NCBI RefSeq assembly: GCF_019797865.1
Contig: NZ_CP081869.1
Coordinates: forward strand, 3,063,501 to 3,127,500
Source of the DNA: Chenggangzhangella methanolivorans
GTDB lineage: Bacteria > Pseudomonadota > Alphaproteobacteria > Rhizobiales > Methylopilaceae
Reading direction: 5' to 3'
Length of the DNA stretch: 64,000 nt
The notes beneath the pieces were generated by a model. That model was not told the origin of the DNA and ran no database searches. It saw only the letters and a list, made by a program, of their open reading frames with translations. Positions 1 through 11,632 of this stretch are shown here, piece after piece (position 1 is the stretch's first letter; each line of letters begins with the position of its first letter). The translations under genes and the position numbers were made by a program.

Positions 1-1639
1 CGGCGCCGCGCGACAGGGCGACCGAGCGGGCGGTCTCCTCGCTGCCGCCGAAGGCGTCGAGCGCCGCCGTCAGCCCGTCGACATTGCGGTGATAGGGCGC
101 GCCGACGACCGACAGGCCGGTGTGGGCGAGAAGCGCCGGGCCCACGTCGATCGTGTTGAGGGCGAGACCCTGCGGCGCCTTGGCCGCGAGCGCCCGGTAG
201 TCGGCGGACCGGCACATGCCGCCCATCGCGCCGCCGTCGCGGATCGCGGGAAGGCCCGCGATGTCGGCGACGCCGAGCCCTGCGAGCGCAAGCGTCGCGG
301 GGCTGAAGGCGACGAGCGCGAGAACCGTCCTGAGCCGCCCGCCGGTCCGGCCGATCGCGAGCACGGCGAGCGGAAGCAGCACGCCGCCGAGCGCGAAGGC
401 GAGGCTCGCGCCGCGGATCTGCCAGCAGGTGACGGCGACCGAGGCCGCGCACATCGCGGCCGCGATGGCGACCGGCCAGCGGTTCTCGCGCGGGGCCGCG
501 ATCACGGCCCAGATCGCGACGGCCACCAGCGCGAACAGCGGCAGGCCGATGGCGAGGGTGGCGGTCGGCTCGGCGATCGAGGAGGCGGCGATGTTCTGCG
601 CCTCCTGCACCTTGTCGAGCCAGCCGGTCTTGAGCTGCTCGGGCAGGGCGCCGTAGGGCGAGTTGAGGCAGTTGGGCGAGGCGATCAGCAGGCCGACCGC
701 GACCGCGACCCCGACCTGGCCGAGCGCCGCGAAGCGGGCGATCCGGCCCGGTCCCGCGTAGCGCACGGCCGCCGCCAGGCCGAGCCCGCCGAGCGTGGCG
801 ACAGCGATATGCCCGACGCCGAGCGCGTCGCAGACCGGCGCGAGCCAGCTTTCGGGAGAGAGCGTCAGGACCGCGACGCCGAAGGTTCCGGCCGCGAAGC
901 TGAGCCCGAAGGCGGCGACGCCGCGCCCGGCGCGCTCGTCGGCGTCGTCGGACGCCGCCCAGCGCAGCGCCACGAGCGCGGCGGCGGCCGCGACATGGGG
1001 AGCGGTCTCCATGCCGATCGCCATCATCAGCGCGGCGGCGAGGCCCCCGGCGACGCCTGCCCGGACCGACCTGTCGAGCCGCATGGCGCAGGCGAGCAGC
1101 AGCAGCGCGAGCGCGATCTGCGCGCCGTGATGGTCGATCGAGGCGGGCTGGAAGCGCGAGGCGACGCCCGGCGACATCACCATCATGAATGCGCCGATGG
1201 CGCCGGCGGCGGGCCCGGCGAGGGTCCGGCAGGCCGAGGCCGCGGCGAGCAGCGCCGGCAGAAACAGGATGAGCGGCCAGATCGTGATCGTCAGCCGCGT
1301 CGCGAGATCCTCGGATACGACGAGCCGCAAGCCTGCGAGCAGCGCCGCGATCGGCAGGTCGATCACCCGCGACCAGTGCATGGTCACGCCGTCCGGCGGG
1401 TTAAGGCGATGCTGGACGAGGTCGAGCCATCCCTGGCCTGCGAGGAGGTCCCGCACCTCGACGAGCCGCATGGCGTCGTCGGTCGAGAGCTGCTCGACGA
1501 CGGTCGGAAACGCGGAGAACGCCGTCGCCGCGGCGTAGACCGCCCAGATGAAGACGACGAGCGGCCAGCCCGCGTCGGCGAACAGCGCGGGGCGTGCGCC
1601 GACGCCCGTCGCGCGCGCCGAAGCCTCGGTCATCGCCAT
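1..1639 (-). CDS. Polytopic membrane protein, GT-C/PMT-like, C-terminus cut by window edge
   Basis: About 546 residues of a large hydrophobic protein are visible and the frame stays open to base 1. The N-terminus is Met-Ala-Met-Thr-Glu, 10 bases after a GAGG-type ribosome binding site; the second Met, at 1633, is an alternative start. Many predicted transmembrane helices alternate with short loops. An early soluble segment contains 'STDDAMRLVEVRDLLAGQGW' and then 'MHWSRVIDLP'. This layout (an acidic first loop after TM1, then 8-11 helices) resembles GT-C fold glycosyltransferases of the PMT/ArnT type found in Rhizobiales, but that assignment is from overall appearance only. It is transcribed divergently from the alpha-2-macroglobulin gene. 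The long plus-strand frame opposite it is a GC-skew shadow. Confidence 0.6.
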   Translation of the reverse strand, partial: MAMTEASARATGVGARPALFADAGWPLVVFIWAVYAAATAFSAFPTVVEQLSTDDAMRLVEVRDLLAGQGWLDLVQHRLNPPDGVTMHWSRVIDLPIAALLAGLRLVVSEDLATRLTITIWPLILFLPALLAAASACRTLAGPAAGAIGAFMMVMSPGVASRFQPASIDHHGAQIALALLLLACAMRLDRSVRAGVAGGLAAALMMAIGMETAPHVAAAAALVALRWAASDDADERAGRGVAAFGLSFAAGTFGVAVLTLSPESWLAPVCDALGVGHIAVATLGGLGLAAAVRYAGPGRIARFAALGQVGVAVAVGLLIASPNCLNSPYGALPEQLKTGWLDKVQEAQNIAASSIAEPTATLAIGLPLFALVAVAIWAVIAAPRENRWPVAIAAAMCAASVAVTCWQIRGASLAFALGGVLLPLAVLAIGRTGGRLRTVLALVAFSPATLALAGLGVADIAGLPAIRDGGAMGGMCRSADYRALAAKAPQGLALNTIDVGPALLAHTGLSVVGAPYHRNVDGLTAALDAFGGSEETARSVALSRGA

Positions 1640-1782
1640 CCCGTTTCCGCCTCGTTGAGACATGCCTCGAGGGAGGTTCGCATGGCGGGCCTTGCGAAGC
1701 CGTGAACGCGCAAGAAACTCGTTCCGCCCAGGACGCCGCGGAGCTATCGTCGAGCGCCCGGCGCAGATCGGGCGCGGGGGAA

Positions 1783-4700
1783 ATGGCGATGGCGCGTCTT
1801 CGGTTTTCTCACGCGGTCGGAGCGTTGGCGCTCGCGGCGTCGCTTCTTGCAGCTCCGGGCCTTTCGGCGCAGACGGCGGCAGGCTTCCAGAATCGGACGG
1901 CCTCCGAGAGCGGCCTCAAGCTCGAGGCCAAGCTGAAGCGGGAGGCCGGCGGGGACTCGCGGCCGGTCGCCGAGCTCGTCAAGCAGGGCGTCGCCCAAAT
2001 CCGCTCCTCGAGCTGGCGGGAGGCTTCTGTGACCTTCGCGCTCGCGGCCGGCAAGGATCCGAGGAACGAGCAGGCCTGGCGCAACCTCTCGGTCGCGCTC
2101 ACCAAGGTCGAGACCGACGACTATTCGGAGAAGGAAACCCTTCGGAGCCAAGCGGTCGGCGCCGCGTGGCAGGCCTATCAGGTCTCGCCCGACGCCAAGA
2201 CTAAGGCCCGCGCGCTCGCCGTGCTCTCCAACGCGCTCGCGACCAGCGAGGACTGGCGCCCGGCGATCGACGCGCTGAAGGCGAGCCTTGCGCTCGCCGA
2301 CAACGCCGACGCCCGCGCGACCTACGCGACGCTGCGGGCCGAGCACGGTTTTCGCGCGCTCGATTATTCGATCGACGCCGACGCGGCGGCGCCGCGCGCT
2401 TGCGTCCAGTTCTCGGAAGATCTCGCCAAGGGCCGCGTCGACTTCTCGCCCTTCGTCGCGCTGAAGGGCGTGGACCAGCCGGCCGTGACGGCGGAAGCGC
2501 AGCAGATCTGCGTCGACGGCCTGAAGCACGGCGAGACCTACGACCTCACGATCCGCGCCGGCCTGCCGTCGAACGTCGACGAGACGCTTCCCGCCAACAA
2601 GGACTTCCGGATCTACGTCCGCGACCGCAAGCCCGCGGCGCGGTTCACGGGGCGCAACTACGTGCTGCCCTCGACCGGCCAGCAGGGCGTGCCGGTCGTC
2701 ACCGTCAACGCCGACGCCGCGCTCGTCGACGTCTACCGCATCAACGACCGCAGCCTCGCCCAGGCGGTCACCTCCGGCGACTTCCAGAAGCAGCTCGACG
2801 GCGAGGAGCTCGACAAGCTCCGCGACGACCAGGGCGCGATGATCTTTTCCGGCGAACTCGCGGTCGAGCGTCGCCAGAACGCCGACGTCGTCACCGCCTT
2901 CCCCGTGCAGGAGGCCGTGCCGGACCTGAAGCCCGGCGTCTACGTCATGTCGGCGCGGCCGAAGGGCGAGACCGAGGCTGAGCCGTGGGACTCGCGCGCC
3001 ACCCAGTGGTTCGTGGTCTCGGATCTCGGCCTCACGGCCGTCTCGGGAACCGACGGCGTCAAGGCGTTTGCGCGCTCGCTCGCCTCCGCGGCGCCGTTGA
3101 AGGGCGTCGAGCTCAGGCTCATCGCCCGCAACAACGAGGTGCTGGCGACCAAGGCGACCGACGCCGACGGTTTCGTCACCTTCGAGCCGGGCCTTGCGCG
3201 CGGGACCGGCGGCCAGGCCCGGCGATGATCGCGGCCTCCGCGGGCGCCGACTACGGCTTCCTCGACCTCACCAAGCCCGGCTTCGACCTCTCCGACCGCG
3301 GCGTTGGCGGCCGCGCGGCGCCCGGCCCGCTCGACGCCCAGCTCTTCGCCGAGCGCGGCGTCTACCGCTCGAAGGAGACCGTGCATCTCACCGCGCTCTT
3401 GCGGGACGACAAGGGCGCGGGCGTCGAGGGCCTGCCGCTGACGCTGGTGGTGAAGCGCCCCGACGGCGTCGAGGACCGGCGGGTCGTCACTGTCGACGCC
3501 GGCGGCGGCGGGCGCACGCTCGACGTGGCGCTGGTCGATCAGGCGATGGGCGGCACGTGGCGCGTCGAGGCGCTCGCCGACGCCAAGGGCCAGCCCATCG
3601 GCGAGACCAGCTTCCTCGTCGCCGACTACGTGCCAGAAAAGCTCGACATGACGGTGGCCTCGAAGGCCGCCGAGCTCGGGGCGTCGGGCCACGGTCTCGG
3701 TCGACGGACGCTGGCTCTACGGCGCGCCGGCCGGCGACCTCGCGATCGAGGGCGAGGTCACGGTGAAGGCGCGCGACGGCGGCCTGGCGGGCTTCGAGGG
3801 CTATCAGTTCGGCCTCTCGGACGAGACTGTCGCCCCGGTCCGCACCCCGCTCGACGGGCTCGGCCGCACCGACGCCAAGGGCCACGCCGACGTCCGCGTC
3901 GCCCAGCCGGAGCTTCCCGACGCGACGCGCCCGCTCGAGGCGACGGTCGCGCTGCGTCTCGCCGAACCTCCGGCCGCACGCTCGAGCGCACTCTGACGCT
4001 TCCCGTGGCGGCCACCGGCGCGCGCATCGGCGTTCGCCCCGCTTTCAAGGGCGCGCTCGGAAACGGCGAGGTGGCGAAGTTCGACGTTCGGCTCGCGGGC
4101 GCGGACGGCAAGCCCGCCGCCGCGCAAGGCCTAAGCTGGCAGCTCGTGCGGCTTGAGACCAGCTACCAGTGGTACGCGACCGACGGGCGCTGGAATTTCG
4201 AGACCGTCACCCGCACACGCCGGGTCGCCGACGGCAAGCTGGACGTCGCGGCCGACGCGCCGGGCAAGGTCGAGGCCAAGGTCGACTATGGCCGCTACCG
4301 GCTCGAGGTCGCGAGCGCCGATCCCAAGGGGCCGGCCGCCAGCGTCGCGTTCGACGCCGGCTATTTCGCAGCCGCTTCCGCCGACACGCCGGACCTGCTC
4401 GACGTCGCGCTCGACCGCCCGACCTACCGGCCGGGCGAGACCGCGACGGTGCGGCTCGGCTCGCGCTTCGCAGGCCGCGCCACCGTGCTCGTCGTGGCCT
4501 CGGGGGCGTGATCGACCAGAAGATCGTCGACGTCGCAGCCGACGGCGCGACCGCGAGCTTCAAGGTCTCCGACGCATGGCGGCCGGGCGCCTATGTGGTG
4601 GCGTTCGTCCACCGCCCGCTCGACGCCAAGGCGAGCCGCATGCCCGGCCGCGCGGTCGGCGTCGCGCACGCCCAGATCGACGCGGCTGAAAAGACCGTCG

Positions 4701-6990
4701 GGTCGCGATCGACGTTCCCGAGCGGATCGAGCCGCGCCGCACGCTCGACGTCGGCCTGAAAACTCTCGAACGTCGCGCAGGGCGAGCAGGCCTATGTGAC
4801 GATCGCCGCCGTCGACGTCGGCATCCTCAACCTCACGGGCTACAAGCCGCCGGCCCCGGACACGGAGGTCTTCGGCCAGCGCAAGCTCGCCTCCGAGATC
4901 CGCGACCTCTACGGCCAGCTCATCGACGGCATGACGGCCGCCAAGGGCAAGATCCGCTCGGGCGGCGACGGCGCGGGCTCGGGCGGCCTGCAGGACACCC
5001 CGACCCAGGCCCCGCTCGCGCTGTTCTCGGGCATCGTGAAGGTCGGCCCCGACGGGCTTGTCTCCGCGCCGTTCGAGATCCCGGCCTTTCAACGGAACCG
5101 TGAAACTGATGGCCGTCGCATGGTCGGGCCAGAAGCTCGGCCACGCGGCTCGGGACGTCGTGGTCGCCGATCCGGTCGTCGTGACGGCCGCGCTGCCGCG
5201 CTTCCTCGCAGACGGCGACCGCTCGCGTCTGCGGCTCGACCTCGACAACGTCTCGGGCCCGGCCGGCGACCATCAGGTCCAAGTCGCGGTCTCCGGGCCG
5301 CTCGCGATCGAGGGCGGCGCGAAGACGGTGAAGCTCGCCCAGAAGGCGCGCGCCGCCGTCGAGGTTCCGCTCGCCGCCAAGGGCGTGGGCGCCGGCCGCG
5401 TCGAAGTCTCGGTGAAGGGGCCGGACGGGCGCGCCTACGTCCAGGCGCTCGCGCTCGAGACGAAGCCGCAGACCTCGCCGGTCGTGCGCCGAAACGTCAT
5501 CGCGCTCGCCAAGGGCGCGGGCGTGACCGTGTCGCGCGACATGCTGGCCGACATCGTTCCGGGCACCGGCTCGGTCGCGCTTTCGGTCGGCAAGCCCGGC
5601 GCGCTCGACGCCGCCACCTTCAAGCTCGCGCTCGACGGTTACCCCTACGCCTGCTCCGAACAGCTCTCGAGCCGCCTGCTCGCGCTGGTCTACGGCTCGG
5701 AGCTCGGCATGTCGTCGCAGGTCGCCGGCGTCTCGCCCGACGAGGTGAAGCGACAGGCCGGCGAGATGATCGCCCGCATCCTCGCGCGTCAGGACTCCAA
5801 CGGCTCCTTCGGCCTCTGGTCGGCCGAGGGGGGCGACCTCTGGCTCGATTCTTACGTGGCCGACGTTTTCGGCCGCGCCCGCGGCGCGGGCTTCGCGGTG
5901 CCCGATCGGGCCTTCGCCTCCGCGCTCGACAACCTGCGCAACGCCATCGGCCTGCGTCAGGACCAGACCGAGAGCGACCTCGCCTACGCCCACTATGTGC
6001 TCGCCAAGAACGGCCGCGCGCTGCTCGGCGACCTGCGCTACCTCGCCGACGTCAAGATCGAGGAGTTCGCGAGCCCGCTCGCGCGCGCCGAGATCGGGGC
6101 GGCGCTCGCCCAGACCGGCGATTTCGCGCGGGCCTCGAAGGCCTTCGCGGCCGCCGAGATCGCGGCGCCCGACGACGCCGCCCGCTCCGATTTCGGCTCG
6201 GTCCTGCGCGACCAGGCCGCGATCGTGGCGCTCGGCGCCGAGAACCGGATCGACGCCGCCGTGACGCCCGCGGCGCTCCGGCGCATCGGGCAGGCGCGGC
6301 GCGACCGGCCGTATCTGACGACGCAGGAGAACGCCTGGCTGCTGCTCGCCGCCCGCGCGCTGAAGGGCCAGAGCGCCGACCTCGCGCTCACCGTCGACGG
6401 GGCGGCGAAGAAGGGCGCGCTCGACGAGACCTATTCGGGCGCGGCGCTCGGCGCGAAGCCGGTGACGGTGGCGAACGCCGGACAGACGCCGCTCGAGGCC
6501 GTGGTGACCGTCCGCGGAGCGCCGCTGACGCCCGAGCCTGCGGCCGAGGCCGGCTTCCATCTCGAGCGGCGCTACTACACGACCGCGGGCGTCGAGGTCG
6601 ACGTCCTCGGTCGCGCAGAACACGCGGCTCGTGGTGGTGGTGACCGTCACCGAACCGGAGCCCCGCCCGGGCCGCGTCCTCGTCGTCGATCGCCTGCCTG
6701 CCGGCTTCGAGATCGACAATCCGGAGCTCGTCAGCTCGGCCAAGCTCCCGGCGCTCTCGATGTTGGGCGAGGAGCCGGAGGCGGTCCATTCCGAGTTCCG
6801 CGACGACCGCTTCATCGCGGCCTTCGACCGGGGCGCTGAGGCCTCCTCCACCTACTCGGCGGCCTATGTGGTGAGGGCCGTCGCGCCCGGGCGCTACGCC
6901 CAGCCGGCGGCGACGGTGGAGGACATGTACCGCGCCGATCGCTTCGCCCGCACGGGCGCGGGCGTCGTCGAGGTGACGGCGGCCAAATGA
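1783..6990 (+). CDS. Bacterial alpha-2-macroglobulin family protein (YfhM-like), split by about 8 indels
   Basis: A secreted or periplasmic protease-trap protein of about 1735 residues once frames are joined. It has a signal peptide (hydrophobic 'ALALAASLLAAPGLSAQ'), a TPR-like N-terminal region, MG domains, and the thioester motif CSEQ (pattern CxEQ) near 5651 inside 'GYPYACSEQLSSR'. A C-terminal receptor-binding-like domain ends at 6990. The frame changes near 3220, 3690, 3970, 4505, 4700, 4755, 5090 and 6605. At several of these one base is clearly lost or gained (an extra A near 4755, an extra T near 5090), and all frames read through as family sequence. Bacterial alpha-2-macroglobulins are commonly next to pbpC, as here, and are thought to protect the envelope after breach by host proteases. 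Start chosen at the first of two close ATGs after GGGGGAA. Confidence 0.9.
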
Positions 6991-7391
6991 GCCGGGCCTT
7001 GGCCAGCGCGTCATCCCGGACGGCCCGTCGGCCGATCCGGGATCGTCTTCCGGAAAGGGCGCCGCTGGCCTCCACCGCCACCCTTCGGGTGGCCCCCCTC
7101 CTCCGCTTCGCAGAGGAGGATCAAGGAGGCGCAGGCGTTCGTGCGCGGATCCTCCCCTGTCCGCAGGACGGGGAAGGGGGACCGCGAAGCGGTGGAGGGG
7201 GCCGGCGCCGCCGCCTTTTCAGACCATGGCGGCCGGATCAACCGCTTTTCTCCCTCCCTCCCAGAGGGGAGGAGGCGCGCCGCGAAGCGGCGTGACGGGT
7301 GGGGTGGCTGGGCGTAGCGCGGCGCCGTTCCATTCTGGGGCCCACCCCACCCCACCCTTACCCTCCCCTGTCCCAGGGGAGGGAGGCTGAG
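6991..7391. repeat. Intergenic repeat block: family A, B and C copies
   Basis: There is no gene here. A family-A palindrome (CATCCCGG...CCGGGATC type) lies at about 7009-7055. A family-B compound palindrome follows at about 7068-7225; its first stem has arms CCACCC and GGGTGG around TTC, and it contains the GAGGAGGATCAAG core. Family C (CCCTCCCTCCCAGAGGGGAGG type, repeated inverted as GTCCCAGGGGAGGGAGG) fills about 7240-7391, just before pbpC. Confidence 0.75.
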
Positions 7392-9452
7392 ATGTCCCGC
7401 CTCTTGATCCGCATCGCCGGCTGCGCGGCTGTCGCAGCTCTCGTCGCCGGCTCCGCGCCGCGATCTCGCTCGCCTCGTACCCGCGCCCGAGCCCGGCCGC
7501 GCAAGCCTCCTCTCGACCCTCGTCAACGACCGCGACGGGCGGCTTCTGCGCCCCTTCGCGGCGGCCGACGGGGCGTGGCGGCTGGCGGTGGCGCGCAGCG
7601 AGGTCGATCCGCGCTTCCTGAAATTCCTTACCGCCTATGAGGACAAACGGTTTTTCGCCCATCCGGGGGTCGATCCGGTGGCGGCGGTTCGCGCGGCGCT
7701 TCAGGCGGCGCGCCATGGCGGCGTGGTGTCGGGCGGTTCGACGCTCACCATGCAGGTCGCGCGCCTGCTCAATCCGGATCGCTCGAGGACGCTGACCCGC
7801 AAGTGGCGCGAGGCCGGCGCCGCGCTCGCGCTCGAACGGCGGGTCGGCAAGGAGGGGGTGCTCGACCTTTATTTCCGGCTCGCCCCCTATGGCGGCAATC
7901 TCGAGGGCGTGCGGGCCGCGAGCCTCGCCTTCTTCGGCAAGGAGCCGGCGCGGCTCTCGATCGCCGAGGCCGCGCTGCTGGTCGCGATCCCGCAGTCGCC
8001 CGAAACCCGCAGGCCCGACCGCGACGCCGCGGCGGCCAAGCGCGCGCGGGATCGCGTGCTCGACAGGCTCGCGGCCGCAGGCGCGATCACGACGGCGGAA
8101 GCGACCTACGCCCGCGACGAACCGGTCCCCGACGCCCGGCGCGACTTCCCGAACCTTGCGGCCCACGCGGCGGAGGCCGCGGCGCGGCGCGTGGGCGCCG
8201 GCGGGGTCGCGCGCCTCACCGTCCGGCGCGATCTCCAGCGCGCCCTGGAGGAGCTTGCGCGCGACCGGGCGCGCTCGCTCGGGCCGGGCCTCTCGGTCGC
8301 GATCGTGGCCGTGGACCACAGGACGGGCGCGATCGAGGCCTCGGTCGGCTCGGCGGATTATTTCGACGCCACCCGCGCCGGCGCGCTCGACCAGACCCGC
8401 GCCATCCGCTCGCCGGGCTCGGCGCTCAAACCCTTCATCTACGCGCTCGCCTTCGAGAACGGCGTCGCGGCCCCCGCGACGCTGATCGAGGACCGGCCGT
8501 CGCGCTTCGGCGACTACGCGCCGCGCAATTTCGACGAGGGCTTCCACGGCACCGTCAGCGCGAGCCAGGCGCTCGCGCTCTCGCTCAACATCCCGGCGGT
8601 CGCGCTGCTCGACGCGGTCGGCCCGGCGCGGTTTTCCGCGCGGCTTCGCGCTGCGGGCGGGCCGCTGGCGCTTCCCGCGGGCGAAACCCCGGGGCTCGCG
8701 GTCGCGCTCGGCGGCGTCGGGATCCGGCTCGTCGATCTCGCCACGCTCTATGCCGGCCTTGCGCGCGGCGGCGCGACCATTCCGCTCGCGATCGACCCCG
8801 CCGATCTCGCCGACCCGGCGTCTCCCGGCCGCAGGCTCTGCGATCCCGTGGCCGCCGCAGCCGTCGCGCAGGCGCTCTTGAAGAGCCCGCCGCCCGAGGC
8901 CGCGCTCGGCGGGCGGCTCGCCTTCAAGACCGGCACCTCCTACGGCTATCGCGACGCCTGGGCGGTCGGCTTCGACGGCCGCCGCGTGGTGGCGGTCTGG
9001 GCCGGGCGGCCGGACGGCGCCTCGAGCGCGGGGCTCGTCGGCCGCGACGCCGCGGCCCCGATCCTGTTCGACGCCTTCGCGCGCATCGGCGAGGGCGTCG
9101 CGCCGCTGCCGCCGGCGCCTCAATCGGCTCTGCTCGCCTTCGCCGATCTTCCCGAACCGCTGAAGCGTTTCCGTCCCGCTGGCGCGCCGCTTCCCGTGGC
9201 GGGCGTCCGCGAGGCCGCGCCGCTCGCCGTGGCCTTCCCGCCGGACGGCGCGCGGGTGGAGCTTGCGGGCGGCGACCTGTCGCTGAAGGCCGCGGGCGGC
9301 GTGGCGCCGTTCCGCTGGCTCGTCGACGGCCGCCCGCTGCCGCCGGAGCGCCGCCGCGAGGCGTTCTGGAGCGCGCCGGGTCCCGGCTTCGCCCGCGTCA
9401 CCGTGATGGACGCGACCGGCGCGAGCGCTCGTCGAGCGTGCGGATCGAGTGA
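7392..9452 (+). CDS. pbpC: Penicillin-binding protein 1C, two frameshifts
   Basis: Bifunctional peptidoglycan synthase of the inner membrane, periplasmic side. An N-terminal signal anchor is followed by a GT51 glycosyltransferase domain ('EDKRFFAHPGVDP', then 'GGSTLTMQVARLL'). The transpeptidase domain carries the active-site serine in 'SPGSALKPF', an SLN triad ('LALSLNIPAV') and 'FKTGTSYGYRD' (KTG box). A C-terminal PBP1C-type beta domain ends in 'SSSVRIE'. The frame changes near 7455, after the signal anchor, and near 9425, about 9 codons before the stop; one-base repair restores the usual PBP1C ends. It sits directly behind the alpha-2-macroglobulin gene, the typical partner arrangement, but the two are separated by 400 bp of repeats. 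Confidence 0.93.
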
Positions 9453-9541
9453 CGGCTCGTCCGTCACGGCTTGATTTTTGCGCCCCCGCGCCTGATATCC
9501 GGCACGTTTCCAGCCCCCTTAGCGATGGACCAGAGCCGCTC

Positions 9542-10213
9542 ATGCCGGATCCGATGTCGGCCGACAACACGCCCAAGACCGAAAGCCGCACGGCCGAGAC
9601 CGACGCGACCGCAGCCGAGGCCCTCACCGAGGAGCAGCGCGCAGACCAGGGCGTCGAGCCCGAGGTCGCGGCCCCCGCGCCGGACCGGACCGCCGAGCTC
9701 GAAGCCGCGGTCGCGGATCTGCGCGACCGTTTGCTGCGCGCCCACGCCGAGATGGAGAACCTGCGCCGCCGCACCGAGCGCGAGACGCAGGACGCCAAGC
9801 GCTACGCCAACACGGCGTTCGCCCGCGACCTGCTCGCCGTCGCCGACAATCTGCGCCGCGCGATCGACTCCGCGGCGCCCGGCAAGCCCGACGACGAATC
9901 CGTCGACGACGGCGCCGATCCCGCGCTCACCGCCTTCCTGCAGGGCGTCGAGCTCACCGAGCGCGAGCTTCTGAAGGCGCTCGAGAAGAACGGCGTCACG
10001 CGGCTCGCGCCGCACGGCCAGCTGTTCGATCCGCATCGCCACGAGGCGGTGTTCGAGGCGCCGGACTCAAGCGTGCCGACCGGCACGGTGGTCCAGGTCA
10101 TGCAGGACGGCTACATGATCGGCGACCGCATCCTTCGGCCCGCGATGGTGGGCGTGGCGCGCGGCGGCCCGAAGCCGGCCCCTGCGACGCCGGGCGTCGA
10201 CAGGTCGGCCTGA
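9542..10213 (+). CDS. grpE: Nucleotide exchange factor GrpE
   Basis: Exchanges ADP for ATP on DnaK in the cytoplasmic heat-shock chaperone system. It has 223 residues, with a charged, low-complexity N-terminus, a long coiled coil containing 'RAHAEMENLRRRTERE', then the beta-domain with 'FDPHRHEAVFE' and 'VVQVMQDGYMIGDRILRPAMV', which is diagnostic of GrpE. Start taken at MPDPMSADN; a second ATG follows at 9554. The ribosome binding site is weak. hrcA, a frequent neighbour in other bacteria, is not adjacent. The gene ends 6 bases before the convergent sulfotransferase gene. No frame damage. Confidence 0.96.
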   Translation: MPDPMSADNTPKTESRTAETDATAAEALTEEQRADQGVEPEVAAPAPDRTAELEAAVADLRDRLLRAHAEMENLRRRTERETQDAKRYANTAFARDLLAVADNLRRAIDSAAPGKPDDESVDDGADPALTAFLQGVELTERELLKALEKNGVTRLAPHGQLFDPHRHEAVFEAPDSSVPTGTVVQVMQDGYMIGDRILRPAMVGVARGGPKPAPATPGVDRSA

Positions 10214-10219
10214 GCCGCC

Positions 10220-10930
10220 TCAGCCGGCCGGCCGCAACAGGCGGCCGACGAGGCCCGGACGCGTCGGGGCGGCCGCCTTGCCGGCCGCGACGCGGGCCAC
10301 GAAGAGCCGCAGCGCCTCGGCGTAGAGTTGCATGTCGCGGATGTTCGCGGCCGCGATCCTGTCGCGCTTTCCGTCCGGCACGGGGTCGTCCCGGTCGGTC
10401 GTGTTGTAGCGCCGCTTGAGCTGGGGCGCGTCCTCGCCGAAGAGCAGCGAGAGCCCGAGCTCGAAATGCTCCGAGATCCCGACGAAGCCGAGCTCGGAGA
10501 GCGCGAGCCCCTTCAGGAACCGGCTCTGGATCTCCTGGATCTCCTTGGTCCGGGCGAAGGCGCCGAGGCCGACGTCGCCGGACTTCACCCGGTCGGCCAG
10601 CGCCTTCAGCTCCAGCGGCTCCTGCCGGTAGAATTCATAATGCGACAAGGTCCGCTCGACGGGGTCGCGCAGCCAGGTCCAGACCTGCGACGGGCTTTCG
10701 ACCAGCGGCGCGACATGGGCGGCGTGGAAATGGCCGTGCAGCACCTCGAAACCGCGCTCGGGCAGCCTCGCGGCGGCCTCGGCGAGCTCCTCGCGCCGCA
10801 CGCGCAGGCCGTCCGTCGTCTTCGGGTCGAGCACGCCGTAATAGAGAGCGAGCCCGTCGCCGTAGCGCGCCTCGAGCGCGTGGCGGAAGCTGGTGCCGGC
10901 GGTCTTGGGAATGTGGATCGAGAAGATCAT
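10220..10930 (-). CDS. Sulfotransferase family 2-like protein
   Basis: A 236-residue protein with the two PAPS-binding elements of carbohydrate-type sulfotransferases: the 5'-phosphosulfate loop 'HIPKTAGTSF' at residues 6-15 and the 3'-phosphate element 'LRDPVERTLSHY' at residues 87-98. Between them lies 'LHGHFHAAH', a position where these enzymes often carry a substrate-contacting His. There is no signal peptide or membrane segment, so it is probably cytoplasmic. The substrate is unknown: family 2 enzymes of Rhizobiales act on surface polysaccharides or signal molecules, but nothing in the neighbourhood (grpE, leuD) points to one. Intact frame; ATG start. Confidence 0.75.
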   Translation of the reverse strand: MIFSIHIPKTAGTSFRHALEARYGDGLALYYGVLDPKTTDGLRVRREELAEAAARLPERGFEVLHGHFHAAHVAPLVESPSQVWTWLRDPVERTLSHYEFYRQEPLELKALADRVKSGDVGLGAFARTKEIQEIQSRFLKGLALSELGFVGISEHFELGLSLLFGEDAPQLKRRYNTTDRDDPVPDGKRDRIAAANIRDMQLYAEALRLFVARVAAGKAAAPTRPGLVGRLLRPAG

Positions 10931-11026
10931 ATCTGCGGCGCGGCGTCCGAAGCGGTCGTGAGCGGGGCGCGAGGTTGACCTCGGACGCGCGCGGTAGCAA
11001 GACGTGCGGCTTCAGGAGAACGAGCA

Positions 11027-11632
11027 ATGCAGAGCTTCACCACGCTGACCGGCGTCGCAGCGCCCCTGCCGCTGATCAACATCGACACCGACATGATCAT
11101 CCCGAAGCAGTATCTCAAGACGATCAAGCGCACGGGGCTCGGCGCAGGTCTGTTCTCCGAGCTTCGCTACAACGCCGACGGCAGCGAGAACCCGGACTTC
11201 GTGCTGAACAAGCCGGCCTACGCCGACGCGCAGATCCTGGTGGCGGGCGACAATTTCGGCTGCGGCTCGTCGCGCGAGCACGCGCCCTGGGCGCTGCTCG
11301 ACAAGGGCATCCGCTGCGTAATCTCGACCTCGTTCGCGGACATCTTCTACAACAACTGCTTCAAGAACGGCATTCTGCCGGTGATCGTGACGCCGGAAGA
11401 CCACGCCAAGCTGATGGACGACGCCGAGCGCGGCGCGAACGCGCGCCTCACCGTCGATCTGGAAGCCCAGGAGATCCGCGGCCCGGACGGCGGCGTGGTG
11501 AGGTTCGACATCGATCCCTTCCGCAAGCGCTGCCTGCTGGAAGGCCTCGACGACATCGGCCTCACCATGCAGAAGGCCGACACGATCTCCTCCTTCGAGG
11601 ACAAGCTCGCGGCCGACCGCCCCTGGGCGTGA
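11027..11632 (+). CDS. leuD: 3-isopropylmalate dehydratase small subunit
   Basis: Small subunit of isopropylmalate isomerase (LeuCD), which converts 2- to 3-isopropylmalate in leucine synthesis. 201 residues, normal for the family. Motifs: '[17 protein letters not shown]' at the N-terminus and '[17 protein letters not shown]' (about residues 73-89), the swivelling-domain substrate loop. A strong AGGAGA ribosome binding site lies 7 bases before ATG. leuC is not in the window; separate leuC and leuD is normal in alphaproteobacteria. Intact. Confidence 0.97.
   Translation: MQSFTTLTGVAAPLPLINIDTDMIIPKQYLKTIKRTGLGAGLFSELRYNADGSENPDFVLNKPAYADAQILVAGDNFGCGSSREHAPWALLDKGIRCVISTSFADIFYNNCFKNGILPVIVTPEDHAKLMDDAERGANARLTVDLEAQEIRGPDGGVVRFDIDPFRKRCLLEGLDDIGLTMQKADTISSFEDKLAADRPWA

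Noticed and set aside
89..1705. 538-residue plus-strand open frame opposite the first gene
   Set aside because: Arg/Asp/Gly-rich shadow with no domain; the minus-strand frame reads as a regular polytopic membrane protein with a ribosome binding site.
1783..6990. Alpha-2-macroglobulin gene as a decayed pseudogene
   Set aside because: All frames are fully conserved between single-base breaks with no internal stops after joining; the same error type is found in essential genes nearby.
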